DNA of 64,000 nucleotides from CAYRHN01 sp964424115 (GTDB lineage: Bacteria; Chloroflexota; Anaerolineae; Anaerolineales; Anaerolineaceae): positions 58,019-122,018 of the forward strand of contig CAYRHN010000013.1 in the NCBI GenBank assembly GCA_964424115.1, given 5' to 3'. The notes beneath the pieces are model-generated. The model saw only the letters and a program-made list of their open reading frames with translations, did no database searches and had not been told where the DNA came from. Below are positions 43,576 through 51,801 of the stretch, in pieces; positions within the stretch are counted from its first letter, which is position 1, and every line of letters starts with the position of its first letter. The position numbers and the translations under genes are program-made.

Positions 43576-44075
43576 ACAGAGAGGTGACCATCTACACCGA
43601 CGGCGCCTGCCTGGGCAATCCCGGGCCGGGCGGATACGGCGCCATCCTGGTCATCGGCGGCCAGAAGCGTGAGCTTTCGGGCGGCTTCCGGCGCACCACC
43701 AACAACCGCATGGAATTGATGGCCGCCATTGCCGCCCTGGAAACCCTCCCCGAAGCAGCCCAGGTGCGCCTGATCTCGGATTCCAAATATCTGGTGGAAG
43801 CGATGAACCTGGGCTGGGCGCGCACCTGGCGAGAGCGCAAATGGCGCAAGACCGGGCGCGGCAAGGCGCTCAACCCTGACCTGTGGCAGCGCCTGCTGGA
43901 ACTGTGCGACCGGCATACCGTGCGCTTCGAATGGGTGGAAGGTCATCGCGGACACCCGGAGAACGAGCGATGCGATCAGATGGCGGTGCGCGCTGCCGGG
44001 CAGCCCGGCCTTCCGGCAGACCGCGGTTTTGAAGACGCCGAAGCGGCCAAGAGCAGCCAGGAAAGCCTGTTTTAG
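43572..44075 (+). CDS. rnhA: Ribonuclease HI
   Basis: A 167-residue nuclease that cuts RNA in RNA-DNA hybrids. The catalytic acidic residues are all visible: Asp in IYTDGACLGNPGPGG, Glu in TNNRMELMA, Asp in RLISDSKY and Asp in GHRGHPENERCDQMA. The start is taken as TTG at 43572, overlapping the previous stop (TTGA), which keeps the normal N-terminus. A GTG at 43584 is an alternative. The last 25 residues (LPADRGFEDAEAAKSSQESL) are an acidic extension beyond the usual end. Confidence 0.95.
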   Translation: MNREVTIYTDGACLGNPGPGGYGAILVIGGQKRELSGGFRRTTNNRMELMAAIAALETLPEAAQVRLISDSKYLVEAMNLGWARTWRERKWRKTGRGKALNPDLWQRLLELCDRHTVRFEWVEGHRGHPENERCDQMAVRAAGQPGLPADRGFEDAEAAKSSQESLF

Positions 44076-44117
44076 CGAAATTTGGTCCCAATTTTGTCGA
44101 GATTCGCAGAAAAAGAC

Positions 44118-44146
44118 TTGTATTTGTACCCTATATTTGCTATGAT
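44118..44146 (+). promoter_or_regulatory. Promoter in the rnhA-DUF885 gap
   Basis: TTGTAT (44118-44123) and TATGAT (44141-44146) have an ideal 17-bp spacer. Transcription would begin near 44153, more than 200 bp before the next gene and before an intrinsic terminator. Confidence 0.5.
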
Positions 44147-44152
44147 GTTTGT

Positions 44153-44326
44153 AGCGGGACACCCTCAACAACCCTGCATCATCCAAACTGAGTCAATTTC
44201 TCTGCTACTGGAGGGATAGCATTATTTGAATTTCCCGTATTGAATGCCCCATTTCTCGGCAGGAGCTTCTCCCTTGTCCCACCCTGCCCAATACCCCGTC
44301 CCGTAAAAGGGACGGGGTTCTTTTAT
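44153..44326 (+). ncRNA. Possible small RNA gene (about 175 nt)
   Basis: The promoter above and the strong terminator at 44294-44326 bracket about 175 bp with no convincing gene. GGGACA near the 5' end can pair with TGTCCC at 44275-44280, and local hairpins are possible (GCTA...TAGC; GGAGCTTCTCC). The size is like that of 6S RNA, but I could not confirm its consensus. Two short frames inside lack a ribosome site. Confidence 0.35.
44294..44326 (+). terminator. Intrinsic terminator upstream of the DUF885 gene
   Basis: CCCCGTCCC (44294-44302) pairs with GGGACGGGG (44309-44317), followed by TTCTTTTAT. It is too far from rnhA (about 220 bp) to be its simplest terminator. Confidence 0.85.
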
Positions 44327-44366
44327 CTGCCAACATTGCGGGATATAATACATACAGGAGGCTTTC

Positions 44367-46052
44367 ATGCAACCATCACTCGAAGCGTTATACCAGCAAG
44401 TCTGGAATTACCTCTTAAGCTGTGAGCCGATCCTGGCTACCCAATCGGGCGAGCATCGTTACGACGACCGCCTGCCGCATGTCAGCGACGAAACCTACGC
44501 CGGGCAACTGGCCCAAATGCGCACCTTCCAGGCGCAGTTGAGCGCCATTCCCGTGGCGGGGCTGGCTCCTGAAGATCAAACCGGCCGCCGGGTGTTGGAA
44601 CGCATCCTGCAAAATATCATCAGCGGGTTTGAACTGCACTCCTATCGATTTTCTGTTTCCCAACAAGGAGGATTCTATTCGGAGTTTGTTGATCTGGCCG
44701 AATATGCGCCTTTTGACACACTCCAGGATTATCAGAACTACCTGGCGCGCCTGAACGGCTTTCGCGCTTACGCCGGGGAATATATCGTCATGCTGCGTGA
44801 AGCGCTGCGCCAGGGCGATATCCAACCGCGCGCCGCCATGGTGGGGGTGCCGGGTTCGCTGCGCGCCCAGGCAGCCGAGGAACCAGAAAAAACGCCTTTC
44901 TTCCGCCCCTTCACCCAGCTTCCCCCTGCCCTAACCAACCAGGCGGATGCCCTGCGCGAACAGGCCGTCCGCGCCATTCGCGATTCCGTGCTGGCCGGCT
45001 ACCGTGATTTTCTGCGATTCATCGAAGAAGAATACATGCCCGCTGCGCGCGAGAGCATTGCTGCCAGCGATCTGCCCAACGGCAAAGCCTATTACCAGGC
45101 CCAGATCCGCTATCACACCACCCTTGACCTGACCGCCGAGCAGATCCACACCATCGGCCTGGATGAGGTAAAGCGCATCCGCGCAGAAATGCAGGCCGTG
45201 CTGGATAAGCTCCATTTTAAAGGCAGTATCCGCGAGTACATCCAATTCCTGCGCAGTGATGCTCAATTCTATGTGACCACCCCCCAGGCGCTGCTGCAAG
45301 CCGCCGCGCTGGTTGCAAAGCGCATGGACGGAGAATTGCCGCGCCTGTTCGGCCGGCTGCCCCGCCTGCCGTACGGCATCCGCGAGACGCCCGATTACAT
45401 CGCCCCGCATTCCACCACTGCCTATTACTTCCCTGGGACCGGCGACGGCAGCCGGGCAGGGTACTACTACGTCAATACTTACGATCTGAAAAGCCGCCCG
45501 TTGTACGAACTGGAAGCGCTGACCCTCCATGAAGCCGTACCCGGACATCACCTGCAAATCTCACTCCAGCAAGAGCTGGAAAACCTGCCCGCCTTGCGCC
45601 GCTTTTTTATGTTCACCTCCTATATCGAGGGTTGGGCGCTGTACGCCGAACGGCTGGGGCTGGAAACCGGCTTCTATACCGATCCTGCCAGCAACTTTGG
45701 ACGCCTGACGTATGAAATGTGGCGCGCCTGCCGTCTGGTGGTGGATACGGGCATGCACGCCCTGGGCTGGACCCGTCAACAAGCGATCGACTTCATGGCC
45801 GAGAACAGCGCCCTGACCCTGCTGAACATTACCAACGAAGTGGACCGCTACATCGCCTGGCCAGGGCAGGCCCTGGCTTATAAACTGGGCGAGATCAAGA
45901 TTCGCCAGCTTCGCGGGCTGGCTGAGCAAGAACTGGGGGGACGGTTCAAGCTGCGCGGCTTTCACGATTGCCTGCTGGGCAGCGGTGCCGTGCCGCTGGA
46001 TGTATTAGATGAAATGATCCGCGAATGGATCATGAAGGAGAAAGCCGTATGA
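44367..46052 (+). CDS. DUF885 metallopeptidase-like protein
   Basis: A 561-residue protein of the DUF885 family. The presumed zinc site is LHEAVPGHHLQISL (HExxPGHH), followed about 40 residues later by the supporting YIEGWALYAERLGLETG with the third-ligand Glu. The C-terminal VDTGMHALGWTRQQAIDFM and QALAYKLGEIKI segments are also conserved in the family. No signal peptide is seen. TATAAT at 44343-44348 and AGGAGG before the ATG give a short normal leader. It probably acts as a peptidase; the substrate is unknown. It overlaps the next gene by an ATGA junction. Confidence 0.92.
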   Translation: MQPSLEALYQQVWNYLLSCEPILATQSGEHRYDDRLPHVSDETYAGQLAQMRTFQAQLSAIPVAGLAPEDQTGRRVLERILQNIISGFELHSYRFSVSQQGGFYSEFVDLAEYAPFDTLQDYQNYLARLNGFRAYAGEYIVMLREALRQGDIQPRAAMVGVPGSLRAQAAEEPEKTPFFRPFTQLPPALTNQADALREQAVRAIRDSVLAGYRDFLRFIEEEYMPAARESIAASDLPNGKAYYQAQIRYHTTLDLTAEQIHTIGLDEVKRIRAEMQAVLDKLHFKGSIREYIQFLRSDAQFYVTTPQALLQAAALVAKRMDGELPRLFGRLPRLPYGIRETPDYIAPHSTTAYYFPGTGDGSRAGYYYVNTYDLKSRPLYELEALTLHEAVPGHHLQISLQQELENLPALRRFFMFTSYIEGWALYAERLGLETGFYTDPASNFGRLTYEMWRACRLVVDTGMHALGWTRQQAIDFMAENSALTLLNITNEVDRYIAWPGQALAYKLGEIKIRQLRGLAEQELGGRFKLRGFHDCLLGSGAVPLDVLDEMIREWIMKEKAV

Positions 46053-46315
46053 GCGACACACCTCCCAAACAAACCTTAAAATCCCTTACCACGCCCCTCT
46101 CTCTACGCGGGCTGCCAGTCTGGCTGGTGTACGTCTTAGCCCTGGTGGGAATTGTATATATTCTCAATCCCACCCTGGGCATTTTTGAATTCCTGCCCGA
46201 TAATCTGCCCTTTGTTGGAAACCTGGATGAGGGTGTGGCCGCCATGATGATCTGGTACGGGCTGGTAGAATTCTTCGAGGGCCGTAAAATCCGCTCAGGG
46301 AAGCAGCCGCAATGA
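46049..46315 (+). CDS. Small DUF1232-like membrane protein
   Basis: An 88-residue protein with one or two hydrophobic segments. WLVYVLALVGIVYILNPTLG followed by FEFLPDNLPFVGNLDEGVAA matches the DUF1232 (YkvA-like) pattern of a helix, a 'D-x-x-P-x-x-x-x-x-G-x-x-D-D' core and a second helix, although the canonical DLIPD reads FLPDN. The ATG at 46049 overlaps the previous stop and has AAGGAG upstream. It also overlaps the next gene by 4 bp, so the three are translationally coupled. Confidence 0.75.
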   Translation: MSDTPPKQTLKSLTTPLSLRGLPVWLVYVLALVGIVYILNPTLGIFEFLPDNLPFVGNLDEGVAAMMIWYGLVEFFEGRKIRSGKQPQ

Positions 46316-47391
46316 TCCTACTGCACATCATTCCTGCTCATGAATGGCAGGCTGCCCAATCCGGTGAGGTTTACCGCCCGGCCGCCTTTGCCCAGGATGG
46401 TTTCATCCACTGTTCGCGGATCGATCAGGTGGAGCGCACAGCCGGTCTCCATTTTCCCGGCAGGCGCGATCTGCTGCTGTTGTGCATTGATCCCCGGCGG
46501 GTGAGGGCCCCGGTCTGGTACGAGAACCTGGATGGCGGCGAAAGCCTTTTCCCGCATATTTACGGACCGCTAAACCTGGATGCCGTTCTTGCGGCACCGG
46601 TTTTCCAACCAGACGAGGAAGGATTTTTCCACCTGCCGGATGAGGTGACCGCCTGGCAGGCACAGCTCCAACCGGCTACTCCGCAGCAGGCCGCCGATGT
46701 GTTACGCGAGATGTCGGCCGGAGTGCTGGCGGATATTGCCACCGGCGGGGGAAATTTCCTTGAAACATTGACCGAGACTTTCAAGGAAATACGGTTGGCG
46801 ATTGGGATTGACAACCAGCTTGCTCATGGGCGCAATCCTTTGGGCTTATTCGTCCAGGGCAAAGCCTCTTTCGCGCAGATGGATGCCCAGCAGTTGGGGC
46901 TGGCAGACGCCTGCCTGGATACCGGCACCATGGCCAATTCGCTGCACCACCTACCCCAGCCGCTGCACGCCCTGGCAGAGTTGAAGCGTGCCATCCGCCC
47001 CGGCGGGCGCTGCGTGCTGCAAGAAATGTATTGCGACGGGCAGAATTTGGCGCAAAAATCACACGTGATGCTCCACCACTGGTGGGCCGATGTGGACCGC
47101 GAACGGGGCATCTTTCATACAACCACCTTCAGCCGCGCCGGCTTGATCGAGCTGGTGGAACAGTGCGGATGGCGGCGGGTGATGTTCCTGGATATTGCCG
47201 ACTTCTCCGGCGACCCACGCGAACCCGAGCTGCTGAACGAGCTGGATCAGATCATCGACCGCTACCAGGGTTTTGCTGCCTCCCAGCCGAACGGCGAGGT
47301 GCTGCGCGCCCAGGGAGAAGCCCTGCGCACGCGGGTGCATGAATTTGGCTTTCAAAATGCCACCGCCCTGCTGGTGATCGCAGAGAAATGA
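46312..47391 (+). CDS. DUF952 domain fused to a SAM-dependent methyltransferase
   Basis: A 359-residue two-domain protein. Residues 1-105 are DUF952 (HIIPAHEWQAAQSGEVYRP, DGFIHCSRIDQVERTA, HIYGPLNLDAV), a small fold related to ADP-ribosyltransferase-like proteins. Residues about 120-300 are a class I methyltransferase: motif I is VLADIATGGGNFLETL, the acidic loop is LAIGIDNQL, then ACLDTGTMANSLHHLPQP and IRPGGRCVLQEMY. I do not know another named protein with this pairing. The ATG overlaps the previous stop. The substrate is unknown. Confidence 0.85.
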   Translation: MILLHIIPAHEWQAAQSGEVYRPAAFAQDGFIHCSRIDQVERTAGLHFPGRRDLLLLCIDPRRVRAPVWYENLDGGESLFPHIYGPLNLDAVLAAPVFQPDEEGFFHLPDEVTAWQAQLQPATPQQAADVLREMSAGVLADIATGGGNFLETLTETFKEIRLAIGIDNQLAHGRNPLGLFVQGKASFAQMDAQQLGLADACLDTGTMANSLHHLPQPLHALAELKRAIRPGGRCVLQEMYCDGQNLAQKSHVMLHHWWADVDRERGIFHTTTFSRAGLIELVEQCGWRRVMFLDIADFSGDPREPELLNELDQIIDRYQGFAASQPNGEVLRAQGEALRTRVHEFGFQNATALLVIAEK

Positions 47392-47421
47392 GGTGAAGCG
47401 CTGAAACAAAAGCCGAAACCC

Positions 47422-48123
47422 TTGAATCGGATTATCTGGGGGCTGCTGCTCCTGGTCGGCTTGCTGGCAGCCGGTTGCAACCTGCCCCAGCCTCACACGC
47501 CCACCCCGCTGATCCCCACCGTAACCACTATCCCCACGTTGACATTCCTCCCCACCGATCCTCCGCCGACATCCACGCCAGAAGCCACGGCTACGGTCGA
47601 TCCGCTGGCTGACAGCCTGCCAGGGGTGGATGTGACCATTGAAGGAAGCGCTGAGTTCCGCGCCCAAACGATCCGCGCGCTGGAGATGTACCACCAGTGC
47701 GCCCCCGAGGCGCTGGCCGAAGCGGATAATAGCCTGGTCAAGATCCAGGAATTCGACCGCTCTGGAATGGATGTGTACGACGGCACCTTCGAGGTGGCCT
47801 CTCCAACGGCATTTGTGGAAGGCTACCTGCCCGAGGTGCAGATATTCTGGTACGGTGGGGCGATCATCCATGATTCGCGCCACCGCTGGCAGCATCTGAA
47901 CGGGATCAATACCAACTGGGCTGAGCTGGACCTTTCGGGGCGCGAATCCATTGAAATGGATGCGCGCGGCGTGCAGATCGAAGCGATGAAGAGCTGCCTT
48001 TCGGCTGTGCCGGAAAGCGAGCGTTACCAGGCCGAATATTTGCTGCAATACCTGGAAGACATCCAGTCCGGGACGCTGCCTTGCGATTATTGTAAAGTGG
48101 ATTACAGCGATCGAGACTGGTAA
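47422..48123 (+). CDS. Lipoprotein with HDxxH motif
   Basis: A predicted lipoprotein of 233 residues from the TTG at 47422; a CTG at 47401 in the same frame is likelier to be the real start. That CTG has GAGGTG 5 nt upstream and would give the basic N-terminus KQKPKPLNRI before IIWGLLLLVGLLAAGC. After a Thr/Pro linker comes a domain (about 75-233) with WYGGAIIHDSRHRWQHL and, further on, MDARGVQIEAMKSC. The HDxxH plus a later Glu resembles a metal site, and two Cys pairs (including CDYC) are present. No function is known. Confidence 0.7.
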   Translation: MNRIIWGLLLLVGLLAAGCNLPQPHTPTPLIPTVTTIPTLTFLPTDPPPTSTPEATATVDPLADSLPGVDVTIEGSAEFRAQTIRALEMYHQCAPEALAEADNSLVKIQEFDRSGMDVYDGTFEVASPTAFVEGYLPEVQIFWYGGAIIHDSRHRWQHLNGINTNWAELDLSGRESIEMDARGVQIEAMKSCLSAVPESERYQAEYLLQYLEDIQSGTLPCDYCKVDYSDRDW

Positions 48124-48158
48124 GATCACCCTGCGATCCTTTCCATCAGGAGGTCAAA

Positions 48159-48842
48159 ATGAGCTTCAAATTCACTTTTTATGGACATGCCGCATTGGGA
48201 CTGGAAACCGGCGGATATCACATCCTGGTCGATCCCTATTTCTCCGGCAACCCTCTCAGTGCTGCCAATGCCGAGACCATCCCAGCCGATTTTATCCTCA
48301 TCACCCACGGACACGGCGACCACATTGGCGACAGTGAAGCCATCGCCCGCCGCACCGGCGCCACCATCATCAGCAATGCAGAGATTAGCGGCTGGCTGCG
48401 CAAAAAAGGCCTGAAGACCCACGGACAGCACCTGGGCGGCGGATTTCACCATCCTTTTGGATACCTGAAGCTGACTCTGGCGCTGCACGGCTCCGGCCTG
48501 CCGGACGGCAGTTACGGCGGCAACCCGGCCGGGCTGCTGCTCACCACCCTGCAAGGCGAGAAGATCTACATGGCCGGCGACACCGGCTTATTTGGAGATA
48601 TGAGCCTGATCGGGGATGAAGGACTGACCCTGGCCGTGCTGCCGATCGGCGACAATTACACCATGGGGCCTGCCGATGCACTGCGCGCTGTGAAGCTTCT
48701 CCGGCCGCAGCACGTGATTCCCATCCATTACAGCACCTTTGGTCTGATCCAGCAGGATGCGGCCGCCTGGGCGCGCCAGGTGGAAGCGGAAACCACGTGC
48801 AAAGTACATGTTTTGCAACCCGGCGAACAGTTTTGCGTATAA
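48159..48842 (+). CDS. UPF0173 metal-dependent hydrolase (MBL fold)
   Basis: A 227-residue metallo-beta-lactamase-fold protein of the UPF0173/YtkL group. The start FTFYGHAALGLETGGYHILV, the metal site LITHGHGDHIGDSEAIA (HxHxDH), MAGDTGLFGDM and the final VIPIHYSTFG are all present. The substrate of this group is not established. AGGAGG lies 8 nt before the ATG. Confidence 0.94.
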   Translation: MSFKFTFYGHAALGLETGGYHILVDPYFSGNPLSAANAETIPADFILITHGHGDHIGDSEAIARRTGATIISNAEISGWLRKKGLKTHGQHLGGGFHHPFGYLKLTLALHGSGLPDGSYGGNPAGLLLTTLQGEKIYMAGDTGLFGDMSLIGDEGLTLAVLPIGDNYTMGPADALRAVKLLRPQHVIPIHYSTFGLIQQDAAAWARQVEAETTCKVHVLQPGEQFCV

Positions 48843-48843
48843 A

Positions 48844-48849
48844 TATAAT
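48844..48849 (+). promoter_or_regulatory. -10 hexamer and leader hairpin of the membrane protein gene
   Basis: TATAAT (48844-48849) overlaps the end of the UPF0173 gene region. The leader that follows contains the hairpin AACCGGC-TTAC-GCCGGTT, about 40 bp before the start codon. Its role is unknown. Confidence 0.4.
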
Positions 48850-48905
48850 GAGAACCGGCTTACGCCGGTTCACCTTGAGCAAAACGATCTATGGAGAATT
48901 TTAAA

Positions 48906-49331
48906 ATGCAAAACCCTGTTCGCCCCACCGGCATCACGATTATTGCTGTTTTGGCCCTCCTCCTTGGCCTGGTCAGCCTGTTCGGCGCGCTGCTGCTCGT
49001 CGGCTGCGGCGCGTTGATCGGCTGGGCTGCCGGGCAGGCCAGCGGCTCATCCGTGGTCGGCACGGTCGTCGCCGCCATCCCGATCATCTTTGGCGGGTTG
49101 TCCTTCCTGTCTGCGCTGCTCAATTTCATCTTCGCCTACGGGGCCTGGAATTTAAAGCCCTGGGCCTGGATGCTGGGTGTGATCACCCAGGGCATCGGCG
49201 TGGTCACCGCCATCCTGGGCCTCTTCAACCCGGGCGGATGGATTACCGATGTAGGTCGCCTGGCGCTTTCCGGCGCGATCTTATACTACCTGTTCACCCC
49301 CGAAGTCAAAGCTGCCTTTCAACAGGCGTAG
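48906..49331 (+). CDS. Four-helix integral membrane protein
   Basis: A 141-residue membrane protein with about four hydrophobic segments: ITIIAVLALLLGLVSLFGAL, VVGTVVAAIPIIFGGLSFLS, LNFIFAYGAWNLKPWAWMLG and IGVVTAILGLF. The layout resembles small DUF4064/DUF2127-type proteins, but I do not recognise a specific family. The ATG at 48906 has GGAG upstream at 9-10 nt; the ATG at 48891 has no ribosome site. A strong terminator follows. Confidence 0.75.
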   Translation: MQNPVRPTGITIIAVLALLLGLVSLFGALLLVGCGALIGWAAGQASGSSVVGTVVAAIPIIFGGLSFLSALLNFIFAYGAWNLKPWAWMLGVITQGIGVVTAILGLFNPGGWITDVGRLALSGAILYYLFTPEVKAAFQQA

Positions 49332-49345
49332 TTTGTGCAAACCAG

Positions 49346-49380
49346 GCGGGGCCGGATCTAAAACCGGTCCCGCTTTTTTA
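49346..49380 (+). terminator. Intrinsic terminator before recO
   Basis: GCGGGGCCGG pairs with CCGGTCCCGC (one G-T pair) and is followed by TTTTTTATTTT. It ends the plus-strand run; the recO stop codon lies in its T-tract. Confidence 0.9.
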
Positions 49381-50136
49381 TTTTCTCACTTCGCGTAAGA
49401 AGGCCGGACTGTTCAGATCACGCTCCAATAGATAGGTCAAATAGGCGTGCAGGAGAGCTTCCAGCTCACTTTGCACCGCAGCCGGCAGGACGGCCCGGCT
49501 GGCTTCAGCATAACCGCTGCGCTGAAAGTGACGGAAGAACTTGAGTGCAGACATCGAGGCTGGGCGCGCTTCCTGAGCGTATACCCCACACTTTGGGCAA
49601 AGTATGCCCCCTTCCCGGACCGAAAAATATTGGTCCTGGGCCTGGATCGGCTCGCCGCAACCCACGCAGTGAAACAACTCCGGGCGAAACCCTAACACAT
49701 CCAGCAGACGAACCTCAAAGTAGCGCACCGCCAGGAAAGGATCGGCCTCGCTGCTGATGCGTCCCAGCGCATCCACCAGGATGCTGTACAGGCTGCGGTT
49801 CTCCCCTTCCTCGTAGGTAAAACGGTCCACCAGTTCAACCACATAGGCGGCATAACCGGTGCGCACCAGGTTTTCACGCATCGGCAGATAGGCTTCCACT
49901 GTTTCAGCCTGGGTAACGATCCAAAGGTCATGCCCGCGCGCCAGCATCAAAGCCACGCGCGTGAACGGCTCCAGATGACCAGCCTTGCGTGAGCGCAGCT
50001 TACGCACGCCCTTGGCCACGCAGCGCAGCTTACCCTCCTCGCGGGTCAGCAGGGTGAGAATGCGATCCGCCTCGCCCCAATCGATATGGCGCAACACCAC
50101 CGCTTCCACCCGCAGCGAGCGCTCGCGGACGGTCAT
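49378..50136 (-). CDS. recO: DNA repair protein RecO
   Basis: A 252-residue recombination mediator that helps load RecA with RecR at gaps. The N-terminal OB fold starts VEAVVLRHIDWGEADRILTL, then LRCVAKGVRKLRSRKAGHLE. A central helical domain and a zinc finger follow (CVGCGEPI and CPKCGVYAQE). All parts and the length are normal. It lies 5 bp downstream of cdd, in a glmU-corC-cdd-recO run. Confidence 0.95.
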   Translation of the reverse strand: MTVRERSLRVEAVVLRHIDWGEADRILTLLTREEGKLRCVAKGVRKLRSRKAGHLEPFTRVALMLARGHDLWIVTQAETVEAYLPMRENLVRTGYAAYVVELVDRFTYEEGENRSLYSILVDALGRISSEADPFLAVRYFEVRLLDVLGFRPELFHCVGCGEPIQAQDQYFSVREGGILCPKCGVYAQEARPASMSALKFFRHFQRSGYAEASRAVLPAAVQSELEALLHAYLTYLLERDLNSPAFLREVRK

Positions 50137-50141
50137 CCCAG

Positions 50142-50549
50142 TTACCTCTTACTCAGATCATCCGGGCCAAAAGCCCCCGGCAGCACGGCATCCAGGGTGG
50201 ATTCGCTAACCCGAGTGCCGTCAGCATCCGCCAGGATCACCACCATCCTGGGGCCAAATTCGTTCAACACCTGGCGGCAGCCGCCGCACATCGACCCGCC
50301 CTGCGGGGTGACCACCGCAATGGCTACGAAATCCCGCTCGCCCTCCGAGACGGCCTTGAAAGCCGCCGTGCGTTCGGCGCAAATCCCGGAAGGGTAAGCC
50401 GCATTCTCCACGTTCACTCCATCATAGATCTTCCCGGAAGCGGTCAACAAGGCCGCCCCCACCGAATAATTGGAATACGGCGCGTAGGCGTAATGGCGCA
50501 CCTGACGCGCGGTTTCGATCAACCGCCGGCGCATTTCATCATCAAGCAT
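50142..50549 (-). CDS. cdd: Cytidine deaminase
   Basis: A 135-residue zinc enzyme that converts cytidine or deoxycytidine to uridine or deoxyuridine. It has YAPYSNYSVGAALLT near the N-terminus, the zinc and catalytic site GICAERTAAFKA, and the second zinc pair CGGCRQVLNEF, of the homotetrameric type. Its start overlaps the end of the CorC-like gene by 8 bp (ATGCTTGA). Confidence 0.95.
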   Translation of the reverse strand: MLDDEMRRRLIETARQVRHYAYAPYSNYSVGAALLTASGKIYDGVNVENAAYPSGICAERTAAFKAVSEGERDFVAIAVVTPQGGSMCGGCRQVLNEFGPRMVVILADADGTRVSESTLDAVLPGAFGPDDLSKR

Positions 50550-51801
50550 TTTCTGAGGTCTCCTCTGGCTGCTGGGGATGGGTATGGCGCTGGGCGCGCA
50601 CCTTGCGGATACGTTGGCCGCTGACCTGTTCCACGGTAAATGTCCAATCTTCTACAGTCACCTGCTCGCCAACTGTGGGCACGCGGCCGATCTGATCATA
50701 AATAAATCCACCCAGGGTGTCCACCTCTTCTTTTTCCAGGTGGGTATTCAGAATTTCGTTCAAATCATCCAGGTCGATCCGCCCGTGGAAGACCACCTCA
50801 TCCGGGCCAAGCGACTGCACCAGCAGTTCCTCGGCCTGGTCAAATTCATCGCGGATCTCACCGACGATCTCTTCAACGATGTCTTCCAGGGTCACCAATC
50901 CGGCCAGGCCGCCGTATTCATCCACCACCAGAGCCATGTGGATGCGGCGCGCCTGCATCTCGCGCAGCAGTTCATCCACCTTCTTTGCCTCGGGAATGAA
51001 ATATGCCGGGCGCAGCAAATCGCGCACGGAAGGAGAGCCTTCACCGCTGCCGGCGCGCAGCAAGTCCTTGGCATACAACAAACCGATAATGTTATCGATC
51101 GTCTCGGCATAGACGGGGATCCGGGAATGTCCGTGGCGGGTGATCAACTGGGCGGCTTCGCTCAGGGGGGCGTCCACATCCATGGCAATGATGTCGATGC
51201 GCGGGACCATGATCTCACGGCAGAGGCGGTCATTGAACTGGAAGATGTCATAGATCATCTTACGCTCGCCCTTTTCCAGGCTGCTTTGACCTTCCGTATC
51301 CTCCACCCAACTGCGCAGTTCATCCTCAGTGACGGCGTTCAACTGCCGCTGCACATCACCGGCCGGACCCACCCACAGCAATAGGAACCAGGTGAAAGGG
51401 CGGAGGATGAAATTCAAAGCGCTCGCCAGGCCGGTCAACGAGAGGGCCGCCTGCTCCACCCGGCTGAGAACCAGACGTTCCACCAGGAATTCCAGCAATA
51501 AACCAAGCAGGGCCGCGCCTGCCACCAGCAGGATGAGCCACCCGACCGGGATTTGGATCGCGATGATGCATACCAACCCGCCCAGCAGGAAATGGGCGAT
51601 GACCACGCTCAGGCGCAGCGCTGCGCGCAGGCTGGGCTTTTCGAGCAGGCGCATGGTGTGTTCCACCCCCGAGGGATGCCGATCTTCCAGCTCCAGCAGC
51701 TGCGGCACACGCACGTGGGTCATCGCTGCCCGCGTGGCCACAAAGAGCAGGTTCAGGAAGAGTACAACCGGCAGGATTACCCAAACAGCAGGATCAACCA
51801 C
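50542..51801 (-). CDS. CorC/HlyC-type membrane protein (DUF21-CBS-CorC_HlyC)
   Basis: A 419-residue protein of the Mg2+/Co2+-efflux (CorC) and hemolysin C family. An N-terminal DUF21 membrane domain of 3-4 helices (LPVVLFLNLLFVATRAA, FLLGGLVCIIAIQIPVGWLI) is followed by paired CBS domains (EIMVPRIDIIAMDVDAPL, HGHSRIPVYAETIDNIIGLL, VDEYGGLAGLVTLEDIVEEI) and a CorC_HlyC cap (GRIDLDDLNEILN, VDTLGGFIYDQIGRVP). The GTG start at 51801 overlaps the glmU stop by 8 bp and has AAGGA upstream. Confidence 0.9.
   Translation of the reverse strand: MVDPAVWVILPVVLFLNLLFVATRAAMTHVRVPQLLELEDRHPSGVEHTMRLLEKPSLRAALRLSVVIAHFLLGGLVCIIAIQIPVGWLILLVAGAALLGLLLEFLVERLVLSRVEQAALSLTGLASALNFILRPFTWFLLLWVGPAGDVQRQLNAVTEDELRSWVEDTEGQSSLEKGERKMIYDIFQFNDRLCREIMVPRIDIIAMDVDAPLSEAAQLITRHGHSRIPVYAETIDNIIGLLYAKDLLRAGSGEGSPSVRDLLRPAYFIPEAKKVDELLREMQARRIHMALVVDEYGGLAGLVTLEDIVEEIVGEIRDEFDQAEELLVQSLGPDEVVFHGRIDLDDLNEILNTHLEKEEVDTLGGFIYDQIGRVPTVGEQVTVEDWTFTVEQVSGQRIRKVRAQRHTHPQQPEETSENA

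Noticed and set aside
44142..44219. 25-codon frame starting ATGATG in the rnhA-DUF885 gap
   Set aside because: Its start overlaps the presumed -10 element and there is no ribosome site.
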